Shown: in pieces, positions 9,628 to 17,282 of the stretch
Numbering within the stretch: position 1 is the first letter of the stretch
How the letters are laid out: every line of letters begins with the position of its first letter
NCBI GenBank assembly: GCA_964604825.1
Contig: CAZSAL010000038.1
Coordinates: 1-27,031, forward strand
Length of the DNA: 27,031 nt
Reading direction: 5' to 3'
Origin: CAZSAL01 sp964604825
GTDB lineage: Bacteria > Elusimicrobiota > Elusimicrobia > 2-01-FULL-59-12
Translations under genes and position numbers: made by a program
Notes under the pieces: model-generated
Told to the model about the DNA's origin: nothing
What the model saw: the letters and a program-made list of their open reading frames with translations, nothing else
Databases searched by the model: none

Positions 9628-11395
9628 ACTCGTTCCACCGCCGGTTAACCAGCTCGATGATTCCCTGGGACATCTCCACAGGCTCGGGATATCCGGGCTT
9701 GTGGGTGGCGTCTATTCCCATGGTTCCCGCATAACGGGCAACGGGTCCGGTCAGATGCGTACCGGAAAAGATCACGTCGCGCGCGCAGTCGAAGCGGTTG
9801 AAAAGGCCCCACATCATGGACTCCCGGTTTTCAATGTTTACATCCGGGCTCACTACCGCCGCGATCTTGACGCCTTCGAGAGATTTGTCGCGCACCAGTT
9901 TTTCCAGAAGCGCGCGGCCTTCTTTCGCCGTCTGGACAACAAGCAGCGTGCCGTCCCAGCAGCGCCAGCCCAGGATTTCCGGATACTTGCGTTTCAAATC
10001 CAGGTCAAAGACATCGCCTGCCGGAGGACGCTTGGGCAGCGCAGACCCGTGCCTGCGGGTGGCGTCGATGATCAGTTTACTGCCGAGGTTCATGGTGTAG
10101 CTCGTGAAGTCCAGAGTGTCCAGGGGAACGCCCGGCAGGATGGCGACATCCTCGCTCACGTCCATATTCTGGCGGATGGCGTGCAGCACCGCGTGGAAAT
10201 CGCGCACGTTCACATGATGATCAACCAGCACCAGGCACTTCGTGAGCGAGAGCTGGCCTTCGCCCAGAATTCCCAGCGCGGTCTTCATGCTTTCTTTCAC
10301 ATAGCGCTGATTGACCGACACCACCAGCAGGTTATGGAAGCCAACCTCGTAATAAGCCCAGAGATCCGCCACTTCCGGGCGCAGCAGCTTGATCAGCGGA
10401 ATGAACATTTCCTGCAGGGCATCGCCCAGATAGCGGTCTTCCTGCGGCGGCTTGCCTACGATCGCCGCGGGGTAAACCGCATTTTTCCGGTGAGTCATCT
10501 TGCGCACATGGAATACCGGGAAAGGAGCGGCCAGAGAGTAATGGCCGAGATGATCTCCGAACGGCCCTTCCAGCTGCCGTTCCTGCGGGGGAATTTCTCC
10601 CTCGAGAATGAAATCGGCGTTGGCCGGCACATCGAATCCGGGGAGGGCCGCGGTTTTTACCATATCCATCGGCCTGCCGCGCAGAAATCCGCTGAACGCC
10701 ACTTCGTCCATGTCTTCAGGCAGAGGCGCAACCGAGGCCATCATAAGATACGGGTCCGTGCCGATGACGATGGCCGCAGGCAGCGGCTGATCGCGCTTTT
10801 CCGCTTCCTCATAATGAAATCCGCCGCCTCTTTCGATCTGCCAGTGCATTCCCGTCAGAGAAGGGGAAAAGACCTGAAGCCTGTAGAGCCCGACATTTCG
10901 GATCCCTGTAACGGGGTGTCTGGTCAAGACCAGACCGAAGGTGATAAATCGGCCGCCGTCTTTTGGCCAGCATTTCAGCACAGGCAGCCGGTCAAGCGCG
11001 GGCTCGGTGACGACTTCCTGGCACGGCCCGCGGCGGCATTTCGTGGCGTGTGCCGCAAGCAGGCGGCGGATCGTGCGGCGCGATTTCCAGAGACCGCGCA
11101 GCCTGGGAGGGTTGAGCGCATGGGCCATCCTCACCAGCTCCTCGCCGGCTTCCCGGGGCGTGCGGCCCAGGGCGATCTCGATGCGCCTTGCATTCCCGAA
11201 GAAATTTATCGCCAGAGGAAAAGGAGAGCCTTTCACCTTTTCAAACAACAGCGCCGGCCCCTCTTCGCGGACCATGCGCGAGGCGATCTCTGTAATCTCC
11301 AGTTCGGGATCGACCTCGACGCTGACGCGCTTAAGCTCTCCATGTTTTTCCAGGGCGCGAAGAAAAGAACGGAAATCAGGGTGGAAAGAAGTCAT
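9614..11395 (-). CDS. ubiD: UbiD-family menaquinone biosynthesis decarboxylase (MqnL-type)
   Basis: This 593-residue UbiD-family prFMN-dependent decarboxylase has the length expected for the menaquinone subgroup, longer than E. coli UbiD. Motifs include RNVGLYRLQV (R172), the glycine-rich QIERGGGFHYEEAE segment, ILEGEIPP (E265/E267) and QLEGPFGDHLGHY (E276). These correspond to the R/E/E residues and cofactor site of the family. In the futalosine route it would decarboxylate the prenylated 1,4-dihydroxy-6-naphthoate intermediate with help from UbiX. The N-terminus (FRSFLRALEKHGELKRV) is typical, so ATG 11395 is likely correct, even though that ATG sits on the arm of a palindromic repeat. The gene is followed directly by mqnE (14-bp overlap) and preceded by ubiX across a 106-bp repeat-filled gap. 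Confidence 0.92.
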
Positions 11396-11418
11396 TCCCG
11401 AACGCCTCTATCGGGAAT
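11394..11418. repeat. Palindrome ATTCCCGA / TCGGGAAT at the ubiD start
   Basis: Perfect 8-bp arms at 11394-11401 and 11411-11418 enclose a 9-nt loop. It looks like the widespread TGGATTCCCG...CGGGAATGAC-type dispersed palindrome. On the minus strand its distal arm ends in GGGAATGAC, which contains the ubiD ATG (11395-11393). The hairpin therefore covers the translation start. Confidence 0.8.
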
Positions 11419-11442
11419 CCATACAATAAAGGCCTTTATCAA

Positions 11443-11474
11443 TGGACCCCCGATTACAAAACTCGGGGGTGACA
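11443..11474. repeat. Palindrome CCCCCGA / TCGGGGG between ubiX and ubiD
   Basis: Perfect 7-bp arms at 11447-11453 and 11463-11469 have a 9-nt loop and are flanked by TGGA and TGAC. The form is typical of dispersed intergenic palindromes. No T-run follows on the minus strand, so a classical terminator is unlikely inside this operon. An mRNA-stability or processing role is possible. Confidence 0.75.
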
Positions 11475-11501
11475 TCCTAAAGAGGAAAAAGCTGCCGGCT
11501 G

Positions 11502-12056
11502 TCATTTCAGTTCTTCGGCGCGCCAGCCCGCAGGCATGGGAAAACCGAGAACGGCGAGAACTCTGTCGGTGAAGGAGCTTACCATGTCATTCGTAGTCTT
11601 CGGCTGCTGATAAAAAAACGGTGAGACGGGCATGATGATCACGCCCTCGCGGGACAACTTCAGGGCGTTTTCCAGGGCGATAGACGACAGCGGCGTTTCG
11701 CGTACGCACAACACCATCCTGCGTCGCTCTTTAAGCGCCACCTCGGCGGCGCGCGTCAGCAGGTTATCGGAAATTCCGTTGGCGATTTTACCCAGAGAAG
11801 CCACGCTGCAGGGGAGGATCACAAGCGCGTCGAAATGATTCGAACCCGATGAAATCGGCGCGGACATGTCTTCCGCCGTGTAGATTTTTTTCGCGTAAGG
11901 CTTAAGGTCCTCCGGGGCGAGACCTGCCTCGGACTTGAGAAGATTCTTTCCCCAGGGCGTCAAAATTAAATATTTTTCCTCGGCCGGACAACGCTTGAGG
12001 AAATCAACTCCGCAGGCGGCGCCGGAAGCCCCGGAAATACCTACGATGATCCTCAT
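11502..12056 (-). CDS. ubiX: Flavin prenyltransferase UbiX (MqnM-type)
   Basis: This 184-residue member of the UbiX/Pad1 flavoprotein family begins with the FMN-binding IIVGISGASGA motif. It continues with the SGSNHFDALVILPCSVASLGKIANGISDNLLTRAAEV and VLCVRETPLSSIALENALKL blocks that line the prenyl-phosphate site. UbiX makes prenylated FMN, the cofactor required by the neighbouring UbiD. Its start overlaps the stop of the UbiA-type gene (ATGA at 12053-12056), so the two are translationally coupled. The order prenyltransferase-ubiX-ubiD followed by mqnE and mqnA-mqnC puts it in the menaquinone pathway. Length and motifs are normal and I see no defect. Confidence 0.94.
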   Translation of the reverse strand: MRIIVGISGASGAACGVDFLKRCPAEEKYLILTPWGKNLLKSEAGLAPEDLKPYAKKIYTAEDMSAPISSGSNHFDALVILPCSVASLGKIANGISDNLLTRAAEVALKERRRMVLCVRETPLSSIALENALKLSREGVIIMPVSPFFYQQPKTTNDMVSSFTDRVLAVLGFPMPAGWRAEELK

Positions 12057-12898
12057 ATCACGCTCCCCGCGGCTACCAGGCCGAGAACGCCGAACCCCAG
12101 AACGGCGTTAATTCTGAAAAACGCCAGTTCCGCATCCTCATAAGCCGCTACCTGCTCGGCGATAAGCAGTACGCCTATGGCTGTTAGCGTGACAAAAGCG
12201 AGGGGGGAACGGAACTGCCGTTCGTATAGAATCACGAGACTCGCGAAAGCCAGAAGATGAAGGACCGCGGAAACTTTCAGGGCGGTTTTCGAGCCCAGAT
12301 ACGCAGGAAGGGAATGAAGTCCTTCCCGGACATCAAATTCCTCGTCCATCGTGGCATAAATGATGTCGAAGCCTGAAACCCAGAAAAACGTGAAGGCGCC
12401 CAGCAGCAGCCCGGGCCAGACAGGATAAAGCGCTTTTGTAACCGCAATCCATCCGCCAAGCGGAGCCAGAGCGTCCGCCAGGCCGATGCCGAAATGGGAA
12501 AGCGCGGTGAAACGCTTCAGGTAGGGATAGCCGGCAAAAACTGCCAGAGGCAGGGGGGATAAACGGAAACAAACCGGCGCGATGCTCCAGGCGCAGATTT
12601 CGTACACGATAACTCCCGCCAGGCACACAGCCCAGGCTTCCGCAAGGTTCATGAAACCGCGCGGCAGCTCGCGATGGGAGGTGCGGGGATTGCGTTTATC
12701 GATATTCCTGTCGATGATGCGATTGATGGCGAAGGCGGCGGCGCGCGCTCCAAGTCCCGCTCCTATGATCAATAGCGAAAGCCGGGCATCCGGCAGACGG
12801 CCTGAAGCCAGATAGGCGCCGCTGAAAAGCAGCGGCAGGGAAAAAAGCGTGTGCTCGATTTTAACGAAACGGCAGTAGGTTAGAAATCGATTTAGCAT
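12053..12898 (-). CDS. ubiA: UbiA-family prenyltransferase (MqnP-type)
   Basis: This 281-residue polytopic membrane prenyltransferase has both Asp-rich motifs of the UbiA superfamily. The first is N59-R-I-I-D63-R-N-I-D67 followed by KRNPRT; the second is D178-IIYATMD185-EEFD189. The hydrophobic pattern suggests about eight or nine transmembrane helices. In the futalosine route this enzyme attaches the polyprenyl tail to the naphthoate ring at the membrane. It is the first gene of the minus-strand operon and overlaps ubiX by four bases. The 84-bp gap upstream is shared with the divergent ybaB, so the operon promoter must lie there or the expression is weak. Assignment to menaquinone rather than ubiquinone rests on the adjacent mqn genes. 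Confidence 0.93.
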   Translation of the reverse strand: MLNRFLTYCRFVKIEHTLFSLPLLFSGAYLASGRLPDARLSLLIIGAGLGARAAAFAINRIIDRNIDKRNPRTSHRELPRGFMNLAEAWAVCLAGVIVYEICAWSIAPVCFRLSPLPLAVFAGYPYLKRFTALSHFGIGLADALAPLGGWIAVTKALYPVWPGLLLGAFTFFWVSGFDIIYATMDEEFDVREGLHSLPAYLGSKTALKVSAVLHLLAFASLVILYERQFRSPLAFVTLTAIGVLLIAEQVAAYEDAELAFFRINAVLGFGVLGLVAAGSVI

Positions 12899-12982
12899 GA
12901 TTCATGCATATCCTATCAAAAGCGCCCTGTTCCGAAGCACAACCGTATGTGATACCATGAATAAAATATAAGGAGAATTCAA

Positions 12983-13282
12983 ATGTTCGACAAAATGAAG
13001 CAGCTTTATGAAATGCAGAAAAAAGCTAAAGAAATCCAACGCCAGCTGGAAGTGGTAAAGCTCACAAAGACCAGCGGCGATGAAAAGATTTCCCTTGTAT
13101 TGAACGGCCTGCACAGGGTAGAGAATATAAGGATCGATCCTGTCTGGCTCTCCCCAGAAAAAAAGGCGTCTCTGGAAGCTGTCCTGAAACAACTGATTAA
13201 CGAAGGCCTTGAAGAAATCCAGCGCCAGACCGCAGCGCAGGCGGCGGATCTCATGAAGGATTTCAAGATTCCAGGCCTCTGA
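12983..13282 (+). CDS. ybaB: YbaB/EbfC family nucleoid-associated protein
   Basis: This 99-residue protein has the family layout: an N-terminal coiled-coil helix (FDKMKQLYEMQKKAKEIQRQLE), a central beta hairpin, and a C-terminal helix (LEAVLKQLINEGLEEIQRQTAAQAADLMK). YbaB proteins form dimers that bind DNA and influence nucleoid structure. A good AAGGAG ribosome binding site sits about eight bases before the ATG. The usual partners dnaX and recR are not beside it; instead a Pro/Ala-rich hypothetical gene follows after 14 bp. It is divergent from the menaquinone operon across 84 bp. It diverges from the common family sequence in its centre but keeps length and helical pattern. Confidence 0.85.
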   Translation: MFDKMKQLYEMQKKAKEIQRQLEVVKLTKTSGDEKISLVLNGLHRVENIRIDPVWLSPEKKASLEAVLKQLINEGLEEIQRQTAAQAADLMKDFKIPGL

Positions 13283-13296
13283 AAAACGCGACACCG

Positions 13297-14010
13297 ATGG
13301 CCAACGACGCACAAAAATCAAACGAAGACGGTAAAGTGGAAGATTTACTGTCAGAACTGAAAAATATCTTCTCCCGGCTTTCGCCTAAATCGGAAGAACC
13401 GGAAAAAGAAGCGCTTCCGGCGCCGCTTCCTGCGGAACAGGCCAAAGCGCCGAAAGCGGAATCCCTTCTGCCTCCACCGAAAATCCCTGTTCCAAAACAG
13501 ATCGGCGAAACCAGGGCGCTTTCACCTGCGCCGGCTCCCAATGCCGCGCCTCAAGGCCCCGCCCCTGCGGCTGACGCTCCATCCGTAGCTCCAGCGGCGA
13601 ATGCTCCGGCAACTGCCGCCGATCCCGGCGAAATACGCAGCGTTGGGATAGCGTTCCCTTACGGCAGGGAAAGTGAAAGCCTTGCACTTGTAAACAAGCT
13701 GGAATCGCTTATCCCCAAATTTACGAAGGTGTCGTTCCGCCTGGCCGTGCGTTTCCTGACCCCATACCATCCAAAGGCGGATATTACTTCCGATTTATTC
13801 GAAGAAGCCGGCCGTCAAAAGGTGGAAGCTCTTTTTTTCATCGTAGACCATTCATTCGACGAGCAGAGGCGGACGGCGATAAAGAAGCGGCTGGATCCGG
13901 CAGGCATTTATTTTCACGAAATCCCGCTGAATTATATCGAGAAAAAAGCCTTCTTCCCCGATCTGCTGCTCGGCCTGATCTTCTTCTTCGATGCACGGAA
14001 AAAGGATTAG
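13297..14010 (+). CDS. Hypothetical protein with Pro/Ala-rich linker and conserved-looking C-terminal domain
   Basis: I do not recognise this 237-residue protein. Residues 1-30 are charged and helical (VEDLLSELKNIFSRLSPK). Residues about 30-110 are a low-complexity, mostly Ala/Pro linker expected to be disordered. Residues about 110-237 look like a compact alpha/beta domain (IRSVGIAFPYGRESESLALVN; VEALFFIVDHSFDEQRRTAIKKRL; the end is hydrophobic, FFPDLLLGLIFFF). No signal peptide or certain transmembrane segment is present. It starts 14 bp after ybaB and probably shares its transcript. The architecture, a short N-terminal helix tethered to a folded domain, would suit an adaptor, but that is only inference. 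Confidence 0.75.
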   Translation: MANDAQKSNEDGKVEDLLSELKNIFSRLSPKSEEPEKEALPAPLPAEQAKAPKAESLLPPPKIPVPKQIGETRALSPAPAPNAAPQGPAPAADAPSVAPAANAPATAADPGEIRSVGIAFPYGRESESLALVNKLESLIPKFTKVSFRLAVRFLTPYHPKADITSDLFEEAGRQKVEALFFIVDHSFDEQRRTAIKKRLDPAGIYFHEIPLNYIEKKAFFPDLLLGLIFFFDARKKD

Positions 14011-14035
14011 CGTCTGAAAAATTTTAAACCGACGC

Positions 14036-14063
14036 TTGATTATTCCTGCTGAGCGTGTAAAAT
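14036..14063 (+). promoter_or_regulatory. Promoter TTGATT-16-TAAAAT
   Basis: A -35-like TTGATT at 14036-14041 and a -10-like TAAAAT at 14058-14063 are spaced 16 bp apart, in the short gap before the membrane protein and pfkA. The -10 ends only nine bases before the ATG at 14073, and no Shine-Dalgarno sequence precedes that ATG. Transcription from here would give a leaderless or nearly leaderless mRNA. Confidence 0.5.
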
Positions 14064-14072
14064 AAGCCCACT

Positions 14073-14447
14073 ATGGACTGGAAAAAACATCTCCCGACTT
14101 TGAATGCGTGGCTTGAACGCCGCAGAGTTGCGCGGCTGAATCAGCTTCCCAAGCACCTGCAGCCGGTTTCGATCCGCCCCATTCTGCTTCAGCTTGTGCT
14201 GAACACAGCCATTATCGTGACCTTCTCCATTCTGATGCTCAACAAAGACGAATACGTCTCCAATGCCGGGCCCGCAATGGGGCTTGTCATTTGTCTTCTG
14301 TTTCTTTTCTATACCGTGCCTTCCTCCTACAGGCTGCACAGGCGCCATAAAGGGGTCCGCGGTCAACGCCTTGCCAAATTGAATATATGGCTGGCGGGCA
14401 TTGCCTTCCTTTTCCTGCCGATCAGCATCGCCGTCTTTCTCGAATGA
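14073..14447 (+). CDS. Small membrane protein of unknown function
   Basis: This is a 124-residue protein I do not recognise. It has a basic N-terminus (ERRRVARLNQLPKHLQP) and three hydrophobic segments: about 38-56 (LLQLVLNTAIIVTFSILML), 66-82 (AMGLVICLLFLFYTVPS) and 104-123 (IWLAGIAFLFLPISIAVFLE). The segment between helices 2 and 3 is strongly basic (RLHRRHKGVRGQRLAK), which suggests it faces the cytoplasm. The stop overlaps the pfkA start (ATGA at 14444-14447), so the two genes are translationally coupled. No ribosome binding site is seen, and a promoter candidate lies directly upstream. A functional link to phosphofructokinase is possible but unproven. Confidence 0.8.
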   Translation: MDWKKHLPTLNAWLERRRVARLNQLPKHLQPVSIRPILLQLVLNTAIIVTFSILMLNKDEYVSNAGPAMGLVICLLFLFYTVPSSYRLHRRHKGVRGQRLAKLNIWLAGIAFLFLPISIAVFLE

Positions 14448-15529
14448 AACGGCTCGGCATTCTTACCGCCGGCGGAGATTGCCCCGGTTTGAATGCCGTC
14501 ATACGCGCGGTCACAAAAAGCGCGCTTCACCTTTCCGCTCCGATTCAAATTATCGGCATACAGGATGGCTATGAAGGCCTGCTGGACGGGCACATGCGCC
14601 TGCTGGGAGACGCGGATGTATCCGGCATACTGAACCGCGGCGGCACGATCCTTGGCACATCAAACCGCCACAATCCTTTTAAATACATCTCCGTCACGGG
14701 CTCTGCTCCGCAGAATCGCTCAAAAGATATTCTGGATACGATCGCCCGGGAACACCTGGACGGCCTTGTTGTCCTGGGAGGAGACGGCACCCTGCGCTGC
14801 GCGCTGGAACTCGGGAAAATGGGGGTGCCGGTGATAGGAATTCCAAAAACCATTGATAATGACCTCGGAGGAACCGATACGACCTTCGGGTTCGATTCGG
14901 CTCTCGCGGTAGCCACGGAAGCGGTTGACAGGCTGCATTCGACGGCCGAGTCGCATCACCGCGTTTTAATCTGCGAAATGATGGGCCGCCACGCCGGCTG
15001 GATCGCCCTGCGCGCAGGAATAGCCGGGGGCGCGGACGTGATTCTTATCCCTGAAATTCCTTACGACCTGGCGAAAGTATGCGATGCTCTGTGCGACCGC
15101 GTGAAGCGGGGAAAAAATTTCAGCATCATCGCCGTGGCGGAGGGAGCGCAGCCTGTCGGCGGCGGAAAAGTTTTCGCGGGTGAAAAAGATGCGACGTACG
15201 ATAAATTCCACCAGCGCCTTGGAGGGATCAGCCAGGTGATCGCCAAAGAAATCGAAACTGCGGCCGCGCTGGAAACGCGGGTGGTTATTCTGGGGCATCT
15301 TCAGCGCGGAGGTTCGCCTTCTCCTTTCGACCGCTGGCTGGCCACGCGCCTGGGAGTCCATGCGATCGAACTTGCCCTTCAGGGAAAATGGGGAAACATG
15401 GTCGCTCTTACCGGCACGCAAATCAGCCACGTTCCCATAGAAGAAGCCGTCCGCACACTGCATCGCGTAGATCCCGAAGGGGATGAAATCCGCACGGCGC
15501 GGATGGTCGGAACTTCTTTCGGAAATTAA
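14444..15529 (+). CDS. pfkA: 6-phosphofructokinase (PfkA family, Gly/Lys active-site type)
   Basis: This 361-residue PfkA-family enzyme phosphorylates fructose 6-phosphate to the 1,6-bisphosphate. The ATG at 14444 gives the canonical N-terminus MKRLGILTAGGDCPGLNAVI; further upstream starts would run into the preceding gene. The nucleotide-site motif is GGDGT (112-116) and the catalytic loop is PKTIDND (134-140) with D138 as general base. Other motifs include MMGRHAGWIAL and LGHLQRGGSP. The residue equivalent to E. coli position 104 is Gly, as in ATP-dependent enzymes, but position 124 is Lys, as in pyrophosphate-dependent ones. This G/K combination occurs in a known PFK subgroup that includes actinobacterial ATP enzymes, so ATP is the likelier donor. 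It is coupled to the upstream small membrane protein. Confidence 0.94.
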   Translation: MKRLGILTAGGDCPGLNAVIRAVTKSALHLSAPIQIIGIQDGYEGLLDGHMRLLGDADVSGILNRGGTILGTSNRHNPFKYISVTGSAPQNRSKDILDTIAREHLDGLVVLGGDGTLRCALELGKMGVPVIGIPKTIDNDLGGTDTTFGFDSALAVATEAVDRLHSTAESHHRVLICEMMGRHAGWIALRAGIAGGADVILIPEIPYDLAKVCDALCDRVKRGKNFSIIAVAEGAQPVGGGKVFAGEKDATYDKFHQRLGGISQVIAKEIETAAALETRVVILGHLQRGGSPSPFDRWLATRLGVHAIELALQGKWGNMVALTGTQISHVPIEEAVRTLHRVDPEGDEIRTARMVGTSFGN

Positions 15530-15562
15530 TCCTCGCCATCAAATTCCCAGATAATCTGCTTA

Positions 15563-16366
15563 TCAACTCACGCTTTCGGCGCTATAGCGTGCGATGAGGC
15601 CTGTGTTCACTGCGTGGTGGTAGATACGAATGAAAAATCGGCATGCCAGCAGGATATAGACTGCGGCCAAAGTCCCGCTCCAGAACAGTAGAGCCGCAGA
15701 AAAAGGTTTGCCCTGTACGATCGCCCGCATCCCCTCAAACACATAAGAGGGCGGAAGAAGATGCGCGATGTACCGCATCCAGCGCGGCAAAGTCGAAAGG
15801 GGGTAAAAAACTCCGACGAAAGGCGACAGAAAGGGTGGAATAGGCCAGATAAACCATTCCGCTGCCGGTCCCAGCCGCAGTACAACCGCGCTGGCAAAAA
15901 TTCCCAGAGCTATGCCGAACAGAAAAAGCACGGCAAGAAACGGTACGAGCGCAATCCCATAGGATAAAAAGGAAAGGCCGAAAACCGCGCCGGCCAGAAC
16001 CAGCATCACAATAAGACCCACGGAACTGGTAGCCACGCTCGAAAGCACGAGGCCGCTCACGTATTCTCCTATGGAAAGCGGCGCGGCAAAGATGTTCAGG
16101 AAATTGCGCGACCACACGTCTTCGAAAAAGGCCATGGTCACGCCCTGCATGACCCGCGCAAAAAAGTCCCAGAGGAGCACGGCCCCCAGCATGACCGGGA
16201 CGAAATTGAAACCCCCGCCTACGATGGAATTGAGATATCTGGTAATAAATCCCCAGAGCACCATGTCTATGGCCACCCAGACAAACATCGGCAAAATCCG
16301 CGACATGCTGCCGCGCATGAGATAGAACTGGCGCAACACGATGGCGAAGATGCGGCTGAACTTCAT
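15563..16366 (-). CDS. ABC-2 type transporter permease
   Basis: This 267-residue membrane protein has about six hydrophobic segments and the ABC-2 permease layout. It has an N-terminal amphipathic region (IFAIVLRQFYLMRGSMSRI), a first hairpin of helices, a conserved mid-protein segment (AEWFIWPIPPFLSPFVGVFYPLSTLPRWMRYIAHLLPPSYVFEGMR) and a C-terminal helix. The PLSTLPxWMRYIAxLxPxxYxFEGMR motif is typical of ABC-2 exporters. Its ATG shares a base with the TGA of the ATPase gene (TGATG around 16364-16368), so the two subunits are co-translated. The substrate is not evident; family members export drugs, polysaccharides or other hydrophobic compounds. The gene converges with pfkA, with a 33-bp gap and no clear terminator. 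Confidence 0.9.
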   Translation of the reverse strand: MKFSRIFAIVLRQFYLMRGSMSRILPMFVWVAIDMVLWGFITRYLNSIVGGGFNFVPVMLGAVLLWDFFARVMQGVTMAFFEDVWSRNFLNIFAAPLSIGEYVSGLVLSSVATSSVGLIVMLVLAGAVFGLSFLSYGIALVPFLAVLFLFGIALGIFASAVVLRLGPAAEWFIWPIPPFLSPFVGVFYPLSTLPRWMRYIAHLLPPSYVFEGMRAIVQGKPFSAALLFWSGTLAAVYILLACRFFIRIYHHAVNTGLIARYSAESVS

Positions 16367-17112
16367 CAGTCACTCTCCAGTTTCAGCGGCTCGCGGGCCA
16401 CAGCGATAAAAAGTTCCTCGAGCGTTTTTTTGCCGTGCTCGCCGGGCAGGGTTTTTGGATTGCCTTCCAGAAGAATCTTGCCGCGCGAAAGAAAAAGCAC
16501 CCTGTCGCAAACCTCTTCCACTTCATACATGTTGTGGGAAGTCCAGAGTATGCCGCCCGCAGTCTGCGCTGCGAACTCGCGGATTTTCCCGCGTATCTCG
16601 CTGGCAGTAGCCGGGTCAAGCGACGCCGTAGGCTCGTCGAGCAGAAGCAGGTTGGGATTGTTGAGCATCGCCTTTGCCAGGCTCGCGCGCGTCTGCTCCC
16701 CGGAAGAAAGCACTCCGCACTTTGTATCCCGGAATTTCATGAGATCGAACTGCCGGAGCAGCACCTCGATGCGCTCATTGATTTTCTTGACGCCGTAGAT
16801 GAGCCCGAATATGCGCAGGTTCTCATACACGGTAAGGTTGCCTGGCAGCGGAGCATATACGGCGGCGAAATTCGTGCGCTCAAGAGCCCTGCGCCGGTGC
16901 GCCGCAATGTCCAGACCTTCAATCATGACGGTTCCGGATGTAGGCTTCAGGACTCCAAGAATCATATTTATGGTGGTGGTCTTACCCGCGCCGTTCGGGC
17001 CAAGCAGCCCGACGATCTCGCGGCGGCCTACGTCGAAGCTGACGCCGTCTACAGCCACTATTTCGCGGTATTCCTTATGCAGTTCTTTTACAGCAAGCAC
17101 ATTTGAATTCAT
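16366..17112 (-). CDS. ABC transporter ATP-binding protein
   Basis: This 248-residue ABC ATPase is read from ATG 17112. An ATG at 17154 would add 14 residues but has no ribosome binding site, and the family homology begins at LAVKELHKEYREIVAVDGVSF. The Walker A motif is GPNGAGKTT (38-46), the signature is LSSGEQ (a one-residue variant of LSGGQ), Walker B is LLLLDEPTASLD and the H-loop is in TSHN. These are all the elements of an active exporter ATPase. It is followed immediately by the permease, with which it should form a 2+2 complex in the inner membrane. The substrate is unknown. A GGGGAA stretch about 12 bases before ATG 17112 may serve as a weak ribosome binding site. Confidence 0.92.
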   Translation of the reverse strand: MNSNVLAVKELHKEYREIVAVDGVSFDVGRREIVGLLGPNGAGKTTTINMILGVLKPTSGTVMIEGLDIAAHRRRALERTNFAAVYAPLPGNLTVYENLRIFGLIYGVKKINERIEVLLRQFDLMKFRDTKCGVLSSGEQTRASLAKAMLNNPNLLLLDEPTASLDPATASEIRGKIREFAAQTAGGILWTSHNMYEVEEVCDRVLFLSRGKILLEGNPKTLPGEHGKKTLEELFIAVAREPLKLESD

Positions 17113-17282
17113 TTCTAAACCATTCCCCAGAGATTTTACGACATCCTGATGCAATTATGACTGGGCAGCGAATCGCGCCCTGATGCGCGCCGTTGTGCCG
17201 CGTAGTATAATTCTCCCGATGAAATATCATCCGATAACCGCCATCTGCCGGATGAACGTGGCCGGGAAAGCGGGAACAGCCT

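Noticed and set aside
11443..11474. Intrinsic terminator between ubiX and ubiD
   Set aside because: There is a strong stem but no T-run in the transcription direction, and the site lies within an apparent operon.
14387..14443. Upstream extension of pfkA by 19 codons
   Set aside because: The extension lies within the preceding membrane gene, and ATG 14444 gives the canonical MKRLGILTAGGDCPG start.
15735..17106. Long frames opposite or out of phase with the ABC transporter genes (15735-16373 minus, 16435-17106 plus)
   Set aside because: The overlapping permease and ATPase frames carry complete family motifs. These frames are shadow translations.
17113..17154. ABC ATPase start at ATG 17154
   Set aside because: The extra 14 residues are not family-like and lack a ribosome binding site. 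ATG 17112 fits the family start.
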